Part shown: one piece after another, positions 1-9,753 of the stretch
Layout: each line of letters opens with the position of its first letter
How positions within the stretch are numbered: position 1 is the stretch's first letter
Assembly (NCBI RefSeq): GCF_900090325.1
Contig: NZ_FMHW01000002.1
Location: 7,007,001-7,071,000, forward strand
DNA length: 64,000 nt
Direction: 5' to 3'
DNA from: Micromonospora pallida
GTDB taxonomy: Bacteria; Actinomycetota; Actinomycetes; Mycobacteriales; Micromonosporaceae
The notes under the pieces: model-generated
Seen by the model: only the letters and a program-made list of their open reading frames with translations
Told to the model about the DNA's origin: nothing
The model's database searches: none
Made by a program: the position numbers and the translations under genes

Positions 1-939
1 GAAGGTGAGCTCGCTCAGCGGCAGGCGACCCCGCGTGTCCACGGCCGGTGCGGTCGGGTGCGGCACCTCGCGGTTCCAGTTGACACCGCGCTGCGCCTGC
101 GCCTCGGCACCCGGGTCGTGCGAGCCGCCCGCGTGCGAGTGCAGGCCGTGGTGCACCCCGATCTGCGGGGCTCCCACCGGCTCGTTCTGACCCCGACGAA
201 GAATCTTGCTACCAAGCCACACGAGGGGATCATACTTGCGGTCGACCACCCGTTCCTTCATCGGGATGATCCCGTTGTCGGTGATCTTGATGTGCTCGGG
301 GCAGACCTCGGTGCAGCACTTGGTGATGTTGCAGAAGCCGAGGCCCTGCTCCGCCTGCGCGTACTCCTTGCGGTCGGTCCTGCTGTCGAGCGGGTGCATG
401 TCCAGCTCGGCCGCCCGGATGAAGTAGCGCGGCCCGGCGAAGGCGTGCTTGTTCTCCTCGTGGTCCCGGATCACGTGGCAGGTGTTCTGGCACAGGAAGC
501 ACTCGATGCACTTCCGGAACTCCTGCGACCGCTCCACGTCGACCTGCTGCATCCGGTACTCGCCCGGGGCCAGGTCCTCCGGAGGGTCGAAGGCCGGGGT
601 CTCCAGCGCCTTCTCGTAGTTGAACGAGACGTCGGTGACCAGGTCCCGGATGATCGGGAAGGTCCGCAGCGGGGTCACCGTGACGGTCGCGTTCTCGTCG
701 AAGGTCGACATCCGGGTCATGCAGCCCAGCCGCGGCATGCCGTTGATCTCCATGGAGCAGGACCCGCACTTGCCGGCCTTGCAGTTCCACCGGCAGGCCA
801 GGTCCGGCGCGTCGGTGGCCTGGAGGCGGTGGATGATGTCGAGGACGACCTCGCCCTCGTTCACCTCGACGGTGTAGTCCTGCAGGTCGCCGCCGTTCTC
901 GTCGCCCCGCCAGATCCGGAATTGGCGCTTCGTGCCCAC
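1..939 (-). CDS. sdhB: Succinate dehydrogenase iron-sulfur subunit (partial, 3' end outside window)
   Basis: This is the iron-sulfur subunit that passes electrons from the flavoprotein to the membrane subunit of complex II. The GTG start at 939 lies next to the sdhA stop, with a GAGGAGG ribosome site inside the end of sdhA. The [2Fe-2S] cysteines are seen in CRWNCKAGKCGSC, and the other clusters in CIECFLCQNTC and CCTEVCPEHIK. The frame is open to base 1, giving at least 313 residues. Members of this family are usually about 250. The extra tail follows the normal family end near YDPLVWLGSKI and contains a His-rich stretch (HHGLHSHAGGSHD). It is the third gene of the sdhC-sdhA-sdhB operon. Identification is firm; the true C-terminus is not visible. 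Confidence 0.95.
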   Translation of the reverse strand, partial: MGTKRQFRIWRGDENGGDLQDYTVEVNEGEVVLDIIHRLQATDAPDLACRWNCKAGKCGSCSMEINGMPRLGCMTRMSTFDENATVTVTPLRTFPIIRDLVTDVSFNYEKALETPAFDPPEDLAPGEYRMQQVDVERSQEFRKCIECFLCQNTCHVIRDHEENKHAFAGPRYFIRAAELDMHPLDSRTDRKEYAQAEQGLGFCNITKCCTEVCPEHIKITDNGIIPMKERVVDRKYDPLVWLGSKILRRGQNEPVGAPQIGVHHGLHSHAGGSHDPGAEAQAQRGVNWNREVPHPTAPAVDTRGRLPLSELTF

Positions 940-2862
940 TTACTTCGCCTCCTCGGCGTGCGCGTCGGCGACGAGGGCGTCGAAGTCGGCCAGCTCCTCG
1001 TCGGTCAGGTACTTGGCCAGCTCCGCCCGGTCGAAGAGGCTGATCAGCTCGGCCCGCATCTTCGGCAGCGGCTTGTGCTCCAGGCGGACGGCGTCGCCGT
1101 CCAGCGAGCAGACCAGGTTCACCCGGCGCCACGTCGGGTCCATCTTCGGGAAGTCCTCCCGGGTGTGCCCGCCGCGCGACTCCTGCCGCTCCAGGGCGGC
1201 CTTCGCGGTGCACTCCGAGACGACCAGCATGTTGCGCAGGTCCAGGGCCAGGTGCCAGCCCGGGTTGTAGCGCCGGCCGCCGGCCGCGCTGACCTTCGCC
1301 ACCCGCTCGCGCAGCTCGGCCAGGCGGACCAGCGCGTCGGCCAGCTCGCCCTCGCGCCGGATGATGCCGACCAGGTCGCCCATCACCGCCTGGAGGTCCT
1401 GCTGCAACGTGTACGGGTTCTCGCCGGTGTCCCGCTGGAGCGGGGCGAGGGCGGTCTCCACCGCCGCCTCCACCGTCGCCACCGACACCTTCGGCCGGGA
1501 GGTGAGCTGCTCGGCGTAGGTGGCCGCGTGCCCACCGGCCCGCTTGCCGAAGACCAGCAGGTCGGACAGGGAGTTGCCGCCCAGCCGGTTCGAGCCGTGC
1601 ATGCCGCCGGAGACCTCACCCGCGGCGAAGAGCCCCTGCACGCTGCCGTACGCGGCCCCGCTGTCCGGATCGACCTCGACGCCACCCATCACGTAGTGAC
1701 AGGTCGGCCCGACCTCCATCGGCTCCTTGGTGATGTCGACGTCGGCCAGCTCCTTGAACTGGTGGTACATCGACGGGAGGCGACGACGGATCTCGTCGGC
1801 CGGCAGCCGGGAGGCGATGTCCAGGTAGACGCCGCCGGCCGGGGTGCCCCGACCGGCCTTGACCTCGCTGTTGATCGCCCGGGCCACCTCGTCGCGGGGG
1901 AGCAGCTCCGGGGGACGCCGGTTGTTGTCCGGGTCCTTGTACCAGCGGTCCGCCTCGGCCTCGTTGTCCGCGTACTGCTTGCGGAACACGTCCGGCACGT
2001 AGTCGAACATGAACCGCTTGCCCTCGGAGTTCTTCAGGACGCCACCGTCACCCCGGACCGACTCGGTGACCAGGATGCCCTTCACCGAGGGCGGCCAGAC
2101 CATGCCGGTCGGGTGGAACTGGAGGAACTCCATGTTGATCAGCGTCGCCCCGGTGCGCAGCGCCAGCGCGTGCCCGTCCCCGGTGTACTCCCAGGAGTTC
2201 GAGGTGACCTTGTAGGACCGCCCGACGCCGCCGGTGGCGAGCACCACGGCCGGGGCCTCGAAGAGGACGAACTCGCCGGACTCCCGGTAGTAGCCGAAGG
2301 CCCCGGCGACCCGGTCGCCGTCCAGCAGCAGCTCGGTGATCGTGGTCTCCGCGAAGACCTTGATCCGCGCGTCGTAGCTGCCGAACTCCTTCTTGTCGTC
2401 CTGCTGAAGGGAGACGATCTTCTGCTGGAGGGTGCGGATCAGCTCCAGGCCGGTCCGGTCACCGACGTGCGCCAGCCGGGGGTACTCGTGCCCGCCGAAG
2501 TTCCGCTGCGAGATCTTGCCGTCCTTGGTGCGGTCGAAGAGCGCACCGTAGGTCTCCAGCTCCCAGATCCGCTGCGGCGACTCCTTGGCGTGCAGCTCGG
2601 CCATCCGGAAGTTGTTCAGGAACTTGCCGCCGCGCATGGTGTCGCGGAAGTGCACCTGCCAGTTGTCCCGGCTGTTCACGTTGCCCATGGCGGCGGCGGC
2701 GCCGCCCTCGGCCATGACCGTGTGTGCCTTGCCGAAGAGCGACTTCGAGATGATCGCGGTCTTCTTGCCGGCCAGCCGGGCCTCGATCGCCGCCCGCAGG
2801 CCGGCGCCGCCGGCCCCGATCACGACGACGTCGTAGTGGTGTCGTTCGATTCGCGTAGTCAT
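940..2862 (-). CDS. sdhA: Succinate dehydrogenase flavoprotein subunit
   Basis: This is the catalytic subunit of complex II, oxidising succinate to fumarate with covalently bound FAD. The 640 residues start with the FAD-binding VVVIGAGGAG (about residues 12-21). AHTVMAEGG follows, with His47 the expected FAD attachment site, then FHPTGMVWP and SNRLGGNSL of the substrate and capping regions. The length and the GGHEYPRLAHVGDRTG type of sequence fit the actinobacterial Sdh1/B-type group rather than the E. coli type. It begins 15 nt after the cytochrome subunit stop and abuts sdhB, so the three genes are one transcript. The start is ATG with a poor ribosome site, consistent with coupling to sdhC. 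Confidence 0.97.
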   Translation of the reverse strand: MTTRIERHHYDVVVIGAGGAGLRAAIEARLAGKKTAIISKSLFGKAHTVMAEGGAAAAMGNVNSRDNWQVHFRDTMRGGKFLNNFRMAELHAKESPQRIWELETYGALFDRTKDGKISQRNFGGHEYPRLAHVGDRTGLELIRTLQQKIVSLQQDDKKEFGSYDARIKVFAETTITELLLDGDRVAGAFGYYRESGEFVLFEAPAVVLATGGVGRSYKVTSNSWEYTGDGHALALRTGATLINMEFLQFHPTGMVWPPSVKGILVTESVRGDGGVLKNSEGKRFMFDYVPDVFRKQYADNEAEADRWYKDPDNNRRPPELLPRDEVARAINSEVKAGRGTPAGGVYLDIASRLPADEIRRRLPSMYHQFKELADVDITKEPMEVGPTCHYVMGGVEVDPDSGAAYGSVQGLFAAGEVSGGMHGSNRLGGNSLSDLLVFGKRAGGHAATYAEQLTSRPKVSVATVEAAVETALAPLQRDTGENPYTLQQDLQAVMGDLVGIIRREGELADALVRLAELRERVAKVSAAGGRRYNPGWHLALDLRNMLVVSECTAKAALERQESRGGHTREDFPKMDPTWRRVNLVCSLDGDAVRLEHKPLPKMRAELISLFDRAELAKYLTDEELADFDALVADAHAEEAK

Positions 2863-2877
2863 CTGTGTCCGGGCCCT

Positions 2878-3684
2878 TTAGTTGATGAACCGCAGGTCGT
2901 TGAACCAGCCGGCGGCCAGCGCCATGATGTAGAAGTCGGTCAGCGCCAGGGTGCCGAGGGTGATCCAGGCGAGCTGCATGTGGCGGACGTTCAGCCACGA
3001 GATGCCCGTCCAGGCGCGGTAGCGGAACGGGTGCTTGGAGAAGTGCTTCAACCGGCCGCCCATGATGTGCCGGCAGGAGTGGCAGGAGAGCGTGTACGCC
3101 CACAGCATGATCACGTTGACCAGCAGGATCACGTTGCCGAGCCCGAAGCCGAAGCCCTTCGGCGAGTGGAAGGCGAGGATCGCGTCCCAGGTGTTGATCA
3201 GGGAGATGATCGCGGCGGCGTAGAAGGCGTACCGGTGCAGGTTCTGCCCGAGCAGCGGGAAGCGGGTCTCGCCGGAGTAGGTCTTGTGACCGTCCGGCAC
3301 CGCGCAGGCCGGCGGCGACAGCCAGTACGACCGGTAGTACGCCTTGCGGTAGTAGTAGCAGGTCAACCGGAACAGCAGCAGGAACGGCAGGGTCATCGCG
3401 GCGTCCGGGATGATCCACCAGCCGGGCAGGAACTGCCCGAAGTGCGACGCCTCCTCGATGCACCGGTCGGTCACACACGGCGAGTAGTACGGGGTCAGGT
3501 AGTGGTAGTCCTCGACCCAGTACCACTTGTGCATGAAGACCCGGACCGTCGAGTACGTGACCCACGCGGTGAGGCCGACGACCGTGATCAGCGGCGCCAA
3601 CCACCAGCGGTCGGTACGCAACGTCTTCGCCGCGATGGCGGCGCGCGCTCGCGCACCCCGCGGCCTCGTTGCCGTTGAAGTCAT
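2878..3684 (-). CDS. sdhC: Succinate dehydrogenase cytochrome b / membrane anchor subunit
   Basis: This membrane subunit carries haem and passes electrons to menaquinone. The open frame extends to 3825, but ATG 3684 (MTSTATRPRG) is preceded by GGAGA at proper spacing, giving 268 residues. Hydrophobic segments are WWLAPLITVVGLTAWVTYSTV, DAAMTLPFLLLFRL, YAFYAAAIISLINTW, GNVILLVNVIMLWAYTL and LGTLALTDFYIMALA. Histidines lie in HSCRHIMGG and near LKHF. The protein is a single-polypeptide anchor, as in the actinobacterial Sdh1 complexes. It is the first gene of the operon; the 285 bp upstream to 3970 hold its promoter, which I could not place with confidence. Confidence 0.9.
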   Translation of the reverse strand: MTSTATRPRGARARAAIAAKTLRTDRWWLAPLITVVGLTAWVTYSTVRVFMHKWYWVEDYHYLTPYYSPCVTDRCIEEASHFGQFLPGWWIIPDAAMTLPFLLLFRLTCYYYRKAYYRSYWLSPPACAVPDGHKTYSGETRFPLLGQNLHRYAFYAAAIISLINTWDAILAFHSPKGFGFGLGNVILLVNVIMLWAYTLSCHSCRHIMGGRLKHFSKHPFRYRAWTGISWLNVRHMQLAWITLGTLALTDFYIMALAAGWFNDLRFIN

Positions 3685-3970
3685 TCCAGTTGTCTCCCTG
3701 ACGGGGCCCTCGCGGGCACGGATCGGTTCCGGCCGGGCACGCGGGCCGGCGCACCGCCCCCGCAGCCACGTCCCCTGCGCACACCCACAACCACGCCGGG
3801 GCGTACCGACGCAGCTAAGTGACACACGTTACGCCGCTCGGTGCGAGCCGTTCGCGCAGGGAGTGTCGCTCGTACGCGACCGGTTTGAAAGCTGTGGCGC
3901 ACCGATCGACGGCGGATGTTAAGAACCTCACGCCCGGTACGTACCGAACCCGCTCGGACAGCCTGCCAGC

Positions 3971-5349
3971 TCAGCCCGACGCGCCACCCGTGAAGTTCCA
4001 CTCCGCCAGCCGGACGGGTGGCGTGCTCCACCAGACGCCCTCCGCCATGTCCGGCTGCCGGACCGCCGTGCAGCCCAGGCCGAGCACCGCGCCGGGAGCC
4101 AGGGCCCTCGGGTACGCCTGGGTGAAGCGGAAGTCCCGGACCGCCCGGGTGGGCACACCGTCCTCGATCAGCCAGACCCCGTTGCGGGTCAGCCCGGTCA
4201 CCGTGAGCGCCTTCGGGTCGAGCACCCGGGTGTAGAAGAGGTCGCTCACCAGCAGTCCACGGCGTACTCCGGCGACCAGCGCGGCGGTGTCCAGGTCGAG
4301 CAGCGGCCCGGCCGCCGCGCCGCCGGTCGGGGCCGGCCCCGAGCCGGGGACCAGCCGGACGTTGAGCGGGAACGGGCCGAACGTCGTCGAACCCGGCCCG
4401 CTGTGCCCGGTCGACGCGCCGCCGACCGCCACCGCGGCGCGCCGGTCGAGCGCCACCGCCCGGGTCGTGCCCCCGGTGACCAGTGGCAGCGCCCCCGGGC
4501 CGTGCCCTCGGTGTCGAACGGCAGGCCGGAACCGGCGAGCGGGTCGTCGACCAGCGTCACCGCCGGGTCGAACTGCGCCGCGCCCAGCTCGGCGAAGGAC
4601 TTGCGTTCGGCGTGCATCTTGCCGTTGAACCCGTACCAGGCCAGGTTCATCAGGACATCGGCCATGGCGGCCGGCTCGAAGACCACCTCGTAACGGCCCG
4701 GCGGCAACTCGACCGGGTCGACAGCCGCGCGGGCCTTCGCCGCCGCCCGGCCACCCAGGACCGCGCCGTCCAGGTCGGCCAGCCGGTCGACGGCGAGCCG
4801 GGCCACCCCGTCCGCCCCGCCGGCCCGGGCGACGCCGTCCATCGCGGCCTCCGCCGTCCGGCCCTCGGCGCTGTGCCCGGCGCTGTTGGCGAACGCGGCG
4901 ACCCGGTGCGCGGTCCGGCAGTAGCCGGCCGTCTCCAGCCCACCGGCCGCGTCCACGAAGGCGCGGACCCGGTCGGCCCGCTCGTCCGGGTCCGCGTACG
5001 CGGTGGCCTCGTCGTAGACCGGACCGGTCGGCACCGGGGCGGCGACGGCCAGCCCCGGCCAGCCCGGGTCGGGTGGACAGAGCCGGGCGGCGACCATCGT
5101 GCCCTCGACCAGTTCCCGCAGGGCCGCCGGATCGGTCAGGCTGCCACCGCCGGTGGCCGTCCGGCCGTCCACGTGCATCCGCAGCCGCACCGCGACGCTC
5201 GAGTCGGCGACGTTCTGGTGGATGAAGGAGTTGGCGAACCGGGTCAGCGCGAGCTCCGTACGGGTCACCGTCACCTCGGCCTGGGCGGCTGGCCCAGCGA
5301 GCTGCCGGACCAGCTCCACCACCCGCCCGGCGATCTCCAGCTCGCTCAT
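3971..5349 (-). pseudogene. TldE/PmbA-like metallopeptidase-related protein, single-base frameshift
   Basis: The N-terminal part (MSELEIAGRVVELVRQLAG, about 284 residues) reads in one frame down to about 4497. The C-terminal part (ALDRRAAVAVGG to LAEWNFTGGASG) continues in the next frame to 3971. The join falls in a C5 run (plus strand 4492-4496). One additional base there would restore a single frame of about 457 residues, normal for the PmbA/TldE family, running DTEGTARG into ALPLVTGGTT. The TldE half has no HExxxH motif and is the partner of the TldD-like gene, which it overlaps by 4 nt (ATGA). A sequencing error, a real recent mutation, or ribosomal slippage on the G run are all possible. 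Confidence 0.85.
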
Positions 5350-6782
5350 GCGGTAACTCCTACCCGGACGTTGCGGAAGCGGGCCGGGGCGGCCGGGTGG
5401 CCGGTGTGTCCGACCTGGACCGGCTGGCCCTTGCCGCAGTTCGGCGTCCCCCAGGGCACGATCTCGGCGGAGAGCATGTCCATCGAGCGCCAGAAGAGCG
5501 GCCCGATCCCGGTGTACGTCGGGTTGCGCAGCATCCGGCCGCGCCGACCGTTCTTGATCTCCCAGCCGATCTCGCAGCCGAACTGGAAGTTGAGCCGCTT
5601 GTCGTCGATCGACCAGGAGCGGTTGATGTCCATCAGCACCCCGTCGTCGGTGGCGGCGATGATCTCCTCCAGGGTGTGCGGCCCCGGCTCGAGGCCGACG
5701 TTGGTCATCCGCACCATCGGCAGCCGGGCCCAGCCGTCGGCGCGGACGCTGCCGCCGTAGTCCAGGCCGGCGACGGCCGCCGAGTCCCGGCCGGCGAGCA
5801 CGCCGACCCAGCGTCCCTCGCGGACCGCGTCCCGGGCGACCGCCGGGGAGCCCTCGTCATCGAAGCCGAAGCTGCCGAGCGCGCCCGGGATGGTCGGGTC
5901 GATGGTGACGTTCATCAGCTCCGAGCCGTACCGCAGCGAGCCGAGCTGGGCGAGGTCCAGCCAGGAGGTGCCGGCCAGGGCGGCCTCCCAGCCGAGGATC
6001 CGGTCCAGTTCGATCGCGTGCCCGACCGACTCGTGGATCTGCAACGCGAGCTGCTCGCCGCCGAGGATCAGGTCGGTCTCGCCGGCCGGGCAGAGCGGCG
6101 CGGTGAGCAGGGCCCGGGACTCCTCGGCGATCCGGGCCGCGTTGTCGGTGAGGTCGAGCGAGTCGACCAGCTCCCAGCCGGTGGTGCCGTACTGGCCCCG
6201 GTAGCTCGGCCAGGACCGGCGCTGGGTCTCGCCGTCGCCGATCGAGGTGGCCGAGATGCCCGCGCCGCACTCCCGGATGTGCTGGTCGATCCGATGGCCC
6301 TCGCTGGAGACGAACCACTTGGTGGTGTCCCAGATCTGGTAGAGCCCCTCGGCCAGGTCGGCGCCGTGCTCGGTCATCGTCGTGGTCGCCCGGACCAGCA
6401 GGTCGCCCTTGTCGCTCAGCGGTACGCCGAGCGGGTCGACCGCGCAGGGGGAGGCCCAGGAGGCGGTGGTGGGGGTGGACGTCATCAGCTCGATCGGCGG
6501 GCCGGGGACCCGCGCGCTCGCGGCGGCGATCCGCGCGGCGCGCTGGCCGGCGTCGCGGGCCGCGGCGTCCGACAGATCGGGTACGGCGTAGAAGCCCCAA
6601 CTCGACCCGACCAGGGCGCGTACCCCCAGCCCGAGGTCGGAGTCCCGGGTCAGCTCCTCGATCTCGCCGTTGCGGGCCGCCATCGACTCGTAGCGGCGGT
6701 GCATCACCCGGACGTCGGCGTACCGGGCGCCGGCGTCGAGCGCGGCCTGCACGGCGGCGGTCGCCGCGTCGAACTCGGTCAT
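5346..6782 (-). CDS. TldD-like metallopeptidase
   Basis: This is a member of the TldD/PmbA family, whose TldD-TldE heterodimers degrade unfolded or modified peptides, for example in maturation of ribosomally made peptides. The 478-residue protein carries the metal-binding HExxxH as IHESVGHAIELDR at about residue 248. The open frame runs further upstream, but MTEFDAATAAV is the family-like start. ATG 6782 sits exactly 7 nt after a TAGGGT hexamer (6790-6795 on the minus strand), with CTGACA about 18 bp further up, so the mRNA is probably leaderless. It overlaps the TldE-like gene by ATGA, so both are made together. Confidence 0.92.
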   Translation of the reverse strand: MTEFDAATAAVQAALDAGARYADVRVMHRRYESMAARNGEIEELTRDSDLGLGVRALVGSSWGFYAVPDLSDAAARDAGQRAARIAAASARVPGPPIELMTSTPTTASWASPCAVDPLGVPLSDKGDLLVRATTTMTEHGADLAEGLYQIWDTTKWFVSSEGHRIDQHIRECGAGISATSIGDGETQRRSWPSYRGQYGTTGWELVDSLDLTDNAARIAEESRALLTAPLCPAGETDLILGGEQLALQIHESVGHAIELDRILGWEAALAGTSWLDLAQLGSLRYGSELMNVTIDPTIPGALGSFGFDDEGSPAVARDAVREGRWVGVLAGRDSAAVAGLDYGGSVRADGWARLPMVRMTNVGLEPGPHTLEEIIAATDDGVLMDINRSWSIDDKRLNFQFGCEIGWEIKNGRRGRMLRNPTYTGIGPLFWRSMDMLSAEIVPWGTPNCGKGQPVQVGHTGHPAAPARFRNVRVGVTA

Positions 6783-6814
6783 GGACCGAACCCTAGGCGA
6801 GCCCACCGACATTG

Positions 6815-7363
6815 TCAGTCGAGCAACCGCTCCGGCCGAATGGTGACGTGCACCGGCTCCGTCAGCTCCAGCACGTCGCCTCGGCGGGCCGTCGACTCCT
6901 CGACGTAGTGTCCGTTCTTCTCGCGGTAGAGGTGCAGGCTGCCGGTGTCCTGCTCGACCAGGAGATACCAGGGGATGCGGGCCTCGGCGTAGTAGTGCAT
7001 CTTGAGCACCCGGTCGGTCGCCGCGTTGCCCGGCGAGACGATCTCGCAGATCAGTTGGACGTCGGCCGCGTCGACGTTCACCTCGTCGAGGTCGATGGGG
7101 CTGGTGATCACGAGATCGGGGATCGGGATGCGATCCTGCCTGAGCCGTACGTTCACCGCCTCCAACAACTCCAGCCCGACCGCCTCGGCGGCCGGTTCGA
7201 GGACGTTGCCGAGCCTGCGGGCGATGCGCTGGTGGCGGGGCGTGGGGGCTGGGGTCACGTGGAGGCTCCCGTCGAAGAGTTCGACGCGTTGCTGCGTCTC
7301 TCCGAGGGCGAGGTACTCCTCCTCCGTCCACGGTCCGTCGTGATCGAACAGCGCTGCGGTCAT
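6815..7363 (-). CDS. Uma2-family (DUF820) PD-(D/E)XK endonuclease-like protein
   Basis: The 182-residue protein has the Uma2 pattern: WTEEEYLAL near the N-terminus, then RVELFDG, HQRIARRLGNVL, IPDLVI with the catalytic Asp, LICEIVSPGN with the acidic residue, and MHYYAEARIPWYLLV. These proteins have a restriction-endonuclease fold and are abundant in cyanobacteria and actinobacteria; their role is not established. ATG 7363 has GGAGGTG 7 nt upstream and is preferred to the longer frame from 7417. It stands alone between tldD and the divergent oligopeptide transporter. Confidence 0.85.
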   Translation of the reverse strand: MTAALFDHDGPWTEEEYLALGETQQRVELFDGSLHVTPAPTPRHQRIARRLGNVLEPAAEAVGLELLEAVNVRLRQDRIPIPDLVITSPIDLDEVNVDAADVQLICEIVSPGNAATDRVLKMHYYAEARIPWYLLVEQDTGSLHLYREKNGHYVEESTARRGDVLELTEPVHVTIRPERLLD

Positions 7364-7522
7364 GGTCGTCACCTCCACCTCGGGGCGCGGGAAGTCTCGC
7401 GTGGCGGCCCGCCCCATCGTCGCACCCTCGGTGCGACCTGCGGCCCTTTCCGGCAGCGTCCGGGTGCGGCCTCGGGCGCAGGCAGTGAACGTGGTGATGC
7501 CGACTCGTTACGGGGCCGACGG

Positions 7523-7551
7523 CTGACAGAACGACTGCTTGTAGCTTATTT
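7523..7551 (+). promoter_or_regulatory. Possible promoter of the oligopeptide transporter operon
   Basis: CTGACA (7523-7528) and TTATTT (7546-7551) are 17 bp apart in an AT-richer patch about 55 nt before the first transporter gene. The match to a housekeeping promoter is only moderate. The rest of the 7364-7606 gap shows nothing else definite. Confidence 0.3.
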
Positions 7552-7606
7552 TCGCCCTCTGGGATTTGCTGCAAGTTCTCTTCGTCAACCAGAGGGGCGG
7601 TCGGTC

Positions 7607-8713
7607 GTGAGCAGACCTGAGCCGGTGCCGGCCAAACAGCCGGACGACCGCCGTGACGCGCCTCGGCAGCGTACCGGGGACGGACCGTACCTGCGGGTGA
7701 CCGACCTGCGGGTGCGCTTCGACACCGAGGACGGCGTGGTACGGGCGGTGGACGGCGTGTCGTTCGCGGTGGAGCGCGGTCGGACGCTGGGCATCGTGGG
7801 GGAGTCGGGGTCGGGCAAGAGCGTGACGTCCCTGGCGGTCCTGGGCCTGCACGACTCGCGCCGGACCACGGTGTCCGGGGAGATCCTGGTCGGGGGCCGG
7901 CAGGTGGTGGGGCTGCCCGAGGAGGAGGTCCGCCGGCTGCGTGGCCGGGACGTGGCGATGATCTTCCAGGACCCGCTGTCGGCGCTGCACCCGTTCTACC
8001 CGGTCGGCCGTCAGATCGCGGAGGCGTACCGGGTCCACCATCCGGAGGCGCGCCGCCGCGCGGCGTGGACGCGGGCGGTGGAGATGCTGGACCGGGTCGG
8101 GATCCCGCAGCCGGGACGGCGGGCCGAGCAGTACCCGCACGAGTTCTCTGGCGGCATGCGGCAGCGGGCCATGATCGCGATGGCGCTGGTGAACGACCCG
8201 CAGCTGCTGATCGCCGACGAGCCGACCACGGCCCTGGACGTGACGGTGCAGGCGCAGATCCTGGACCTGTTGGCCGACCTCCAGCAGGAGTTCGGCTCGG
8301 CGATCGTGTTGATCACCCACGATCTCGGGGTGGTCAGTCAGGTGGCGGACGAGGTGTTGGTGATGTACGGGGGCCGGGCGGTGGAGCACGGCAGCGTGGC
8401 GGAGGTGCTGCGGTCGCCCGCACACCCGTACACCTGGGGGTTGCTCGGCAGCGTGCCGTCCCTGCGCGGGGACGCGGACGCCGAGCTGCGGCCGATCGCC
8501 GGCAACCCGCCGAGCCTGATCGACCTGCCGTCGGGGTGTGCCTTCCACCCCCGCTGCCGCTGGGCGGACCGGACCGACGGCCGGTCCCGGACGGAGGTGC
8601 CGGAACTGGTGCCGGTGGGCGCTTCGGGGCACCGGGTGGCCTGCCACCTGACCACGGACGAGCGGGCGCGGATCTGGGCCGACGAGGCCGAGCGGGTCGG
8701 GGTGGCGCGGTGA
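7607..8713 (+). CDS. Oligopeptide/dipeptide ABC transporter ATP-binding protein (OppD/DppD type)
   Basis: This is one of two cytoplasmic ATPases that drive import of peptides by the transporter encoded here. The 368 residues contain Walker A GESGSGKS (about 65-72), the signature FSGGMRQR (about 180), Walker [13 protein letters not shown], and the C-terminal oligo_HPY region [14 protein letters not shown] followed by [11 protein letters not shown]. The start is GTG with GAGGGG about 9 nt before it. It opens a five-gene operon and its stop overlaps the next start (GTGA). Confidence 0.93.
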   Translation: MSRPEPVPAKQPDDRRDAPRQRTGDGPYLRVTDLRVRFDTEDGVVRAVDGVSFAVERGRTLGIVGESGSGKSVTSLAVLGLHDSRRTTVSGEILVGGRQVVGLPEEEVRRLRGRDVAMIFQDPLSALHPFYPVGRQIAEAYRVHHPEARRRAAWTRAVEMLDRVGIPQPGRRAEQYPHEFSGGMRQRAMIAMALVNDPQLLIADEPTTALDVTVQAQILDLLADLQQEFGSAIVLITHDLGVVSQVADEVLVMYGGRAVEHGSVAEVLRSPAHPYTWGLLGSVPSLRGDADAELRPIAGNPPSLIDLPSGCAFHPRCRWADRTDGRSRTEVPELVPVGASGHRVACHLTTDERARIWADEAERVGVAR

Positions 8714-9753
8714 GCGCCCCGGTGGCCGGCTCCCCGGATCCGCTGCTGAGCGTCACCGGGCTGACCAAGCACTTCCCGGTCCGGGAGGGACTGCGCCGGT
8801 CGGGCGTGGTGCGGGCGGTCGACGGGGTGGACTTCACCGTCGACGCGGGGGAGACCCTGGGCCTGGTGGGCGAGTCCGGCTGCGGCAAGACCACCACCGG
8901 CCGGATGCTCGTACGCCTGATGGAGCCGACCGCGGGGTCGATCAGCTTCGCGGGGCGGAACATCACCCGGGCGGGTGGTCGGGAACTACAGAAGCTGCGG
9001 CAGGACCTCCAGATCATCTTCCAGGACCCGTACGCGTCGCTGAACCCCCGGCACACGGTGGGGCGGATCGTGGCGATGCCGCTGGAGGTCAACGGGATCA
9101 AGCCGCCCGGTGGCGTACGCAACCGGGTGCGGGAACTGCTGGAACTGGTCGGGTTGAACCCGGAGCACTACAACCGGTACCCGCACGAGTTCTCCGGCGG
9201 CCAGCGGCAGCGTATCGGCATCGCCCGCGCGCTGGCCCTGGAGCCCAAGCTGATCGTGGCCGACGAGCCGGTCTCGGCCCTGGACGTCTCCATCCAGGCG
9301 CAGGTGGTCAACCTGCTGCGCGGGCTGCAACGCGACCTGGGGCTGGCGTTCGTGTTCATCGCCCACGACCTGGCGGTGGTGCGGCACTTCAGCCAGCGGG
9401 TCGCGGTGATGTACCTGGGCACGATCGTGGAGATCGGCGACCGGGACGACCTCTACCAGCGTCCGCAGCACCCGTACACGCGGGCGCTGCTGTCGGCGGT
9501 GCCGGACGTGACCGGCCAGGGGGTCGGTGGGCGGATCCGGCTGGCCGGGGACGTGCCCACGCCGCTGGATCCGCCGTCGGGCTGCCGGTTCCGGACCCGC
9601 TGCTGGAAGGCGACCGACCGGTGCGCGACGGAGACTCCCGCCCTCGTGCCGAGGGAGGGCGGCCGGCAGGCCACCGCCTGCCACCACCCCGAGACCGGGC
9701 CGCTGGCGTCGAGCGGCGACGCGGTGGCCGTACCGAATGAGGTGTCGCGATGA
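8710..9753 (+). CDS. Oligopeptide/dipeptide ABC transporter ATP-binding protein (OppF/DppF type)
   Basis: This is the second ATPase of the peptide importer, 347 residues. It shows Walker A GESGCGKT (about 54), signature FSGGQRQR (about 160), Walker [13 protein letters not shown] and the oligo_HPY end [13 protein letters not shown] with [17 protein letters not shown] 8710 overlaps the stop of the preceding ATPase gene (GTGA), so it is translationally coupled. The preceding gene is its heterodimer partner. Confidence 0.93.
   Translation: MSAPVAGSPDPLLSVTGLTKHFPVREGLRRSGVVRAVDGVDFTVDAGETLGLVGESGCGKTTTGRMLVRLMEPTAGSISFAGRNITRAGGRELQKLRQDLQIIFQDPYASLNPRHTVGRIVAMPLEVNGIKPPGGVRNRVRELLELVGLNPEHYNRYPHEFSGGQRQRIGIARALALEPKLIVADEPVSALDVSIQAQVVNLLRGLQRDLGLAFVFIAHDLAVVRHFSQRVAVMYLGTIVEIGDRDDLYQRPQHPYTRALLSAVPDVTGQGVGGRIRLAGDVPTPLDPPSGCRFRTRCWKATDRCATETPALVPREGGRQATACHHPETGPLASSGDAVAVPNEVSR

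Noticed and set aside
58..3678. 1206-codon open frame on the plus strand
   Set aside because: Antisense to sdhA, sdhB and sdhC, all clearly homologous genes; long shadow frames are expected at this GC content.
3685..3970. Rex- or Fnr-type operator before sdhC
   Set aside because: Some partial matches (GTGTGTCAC) but no complete palindrome with the known consensus.
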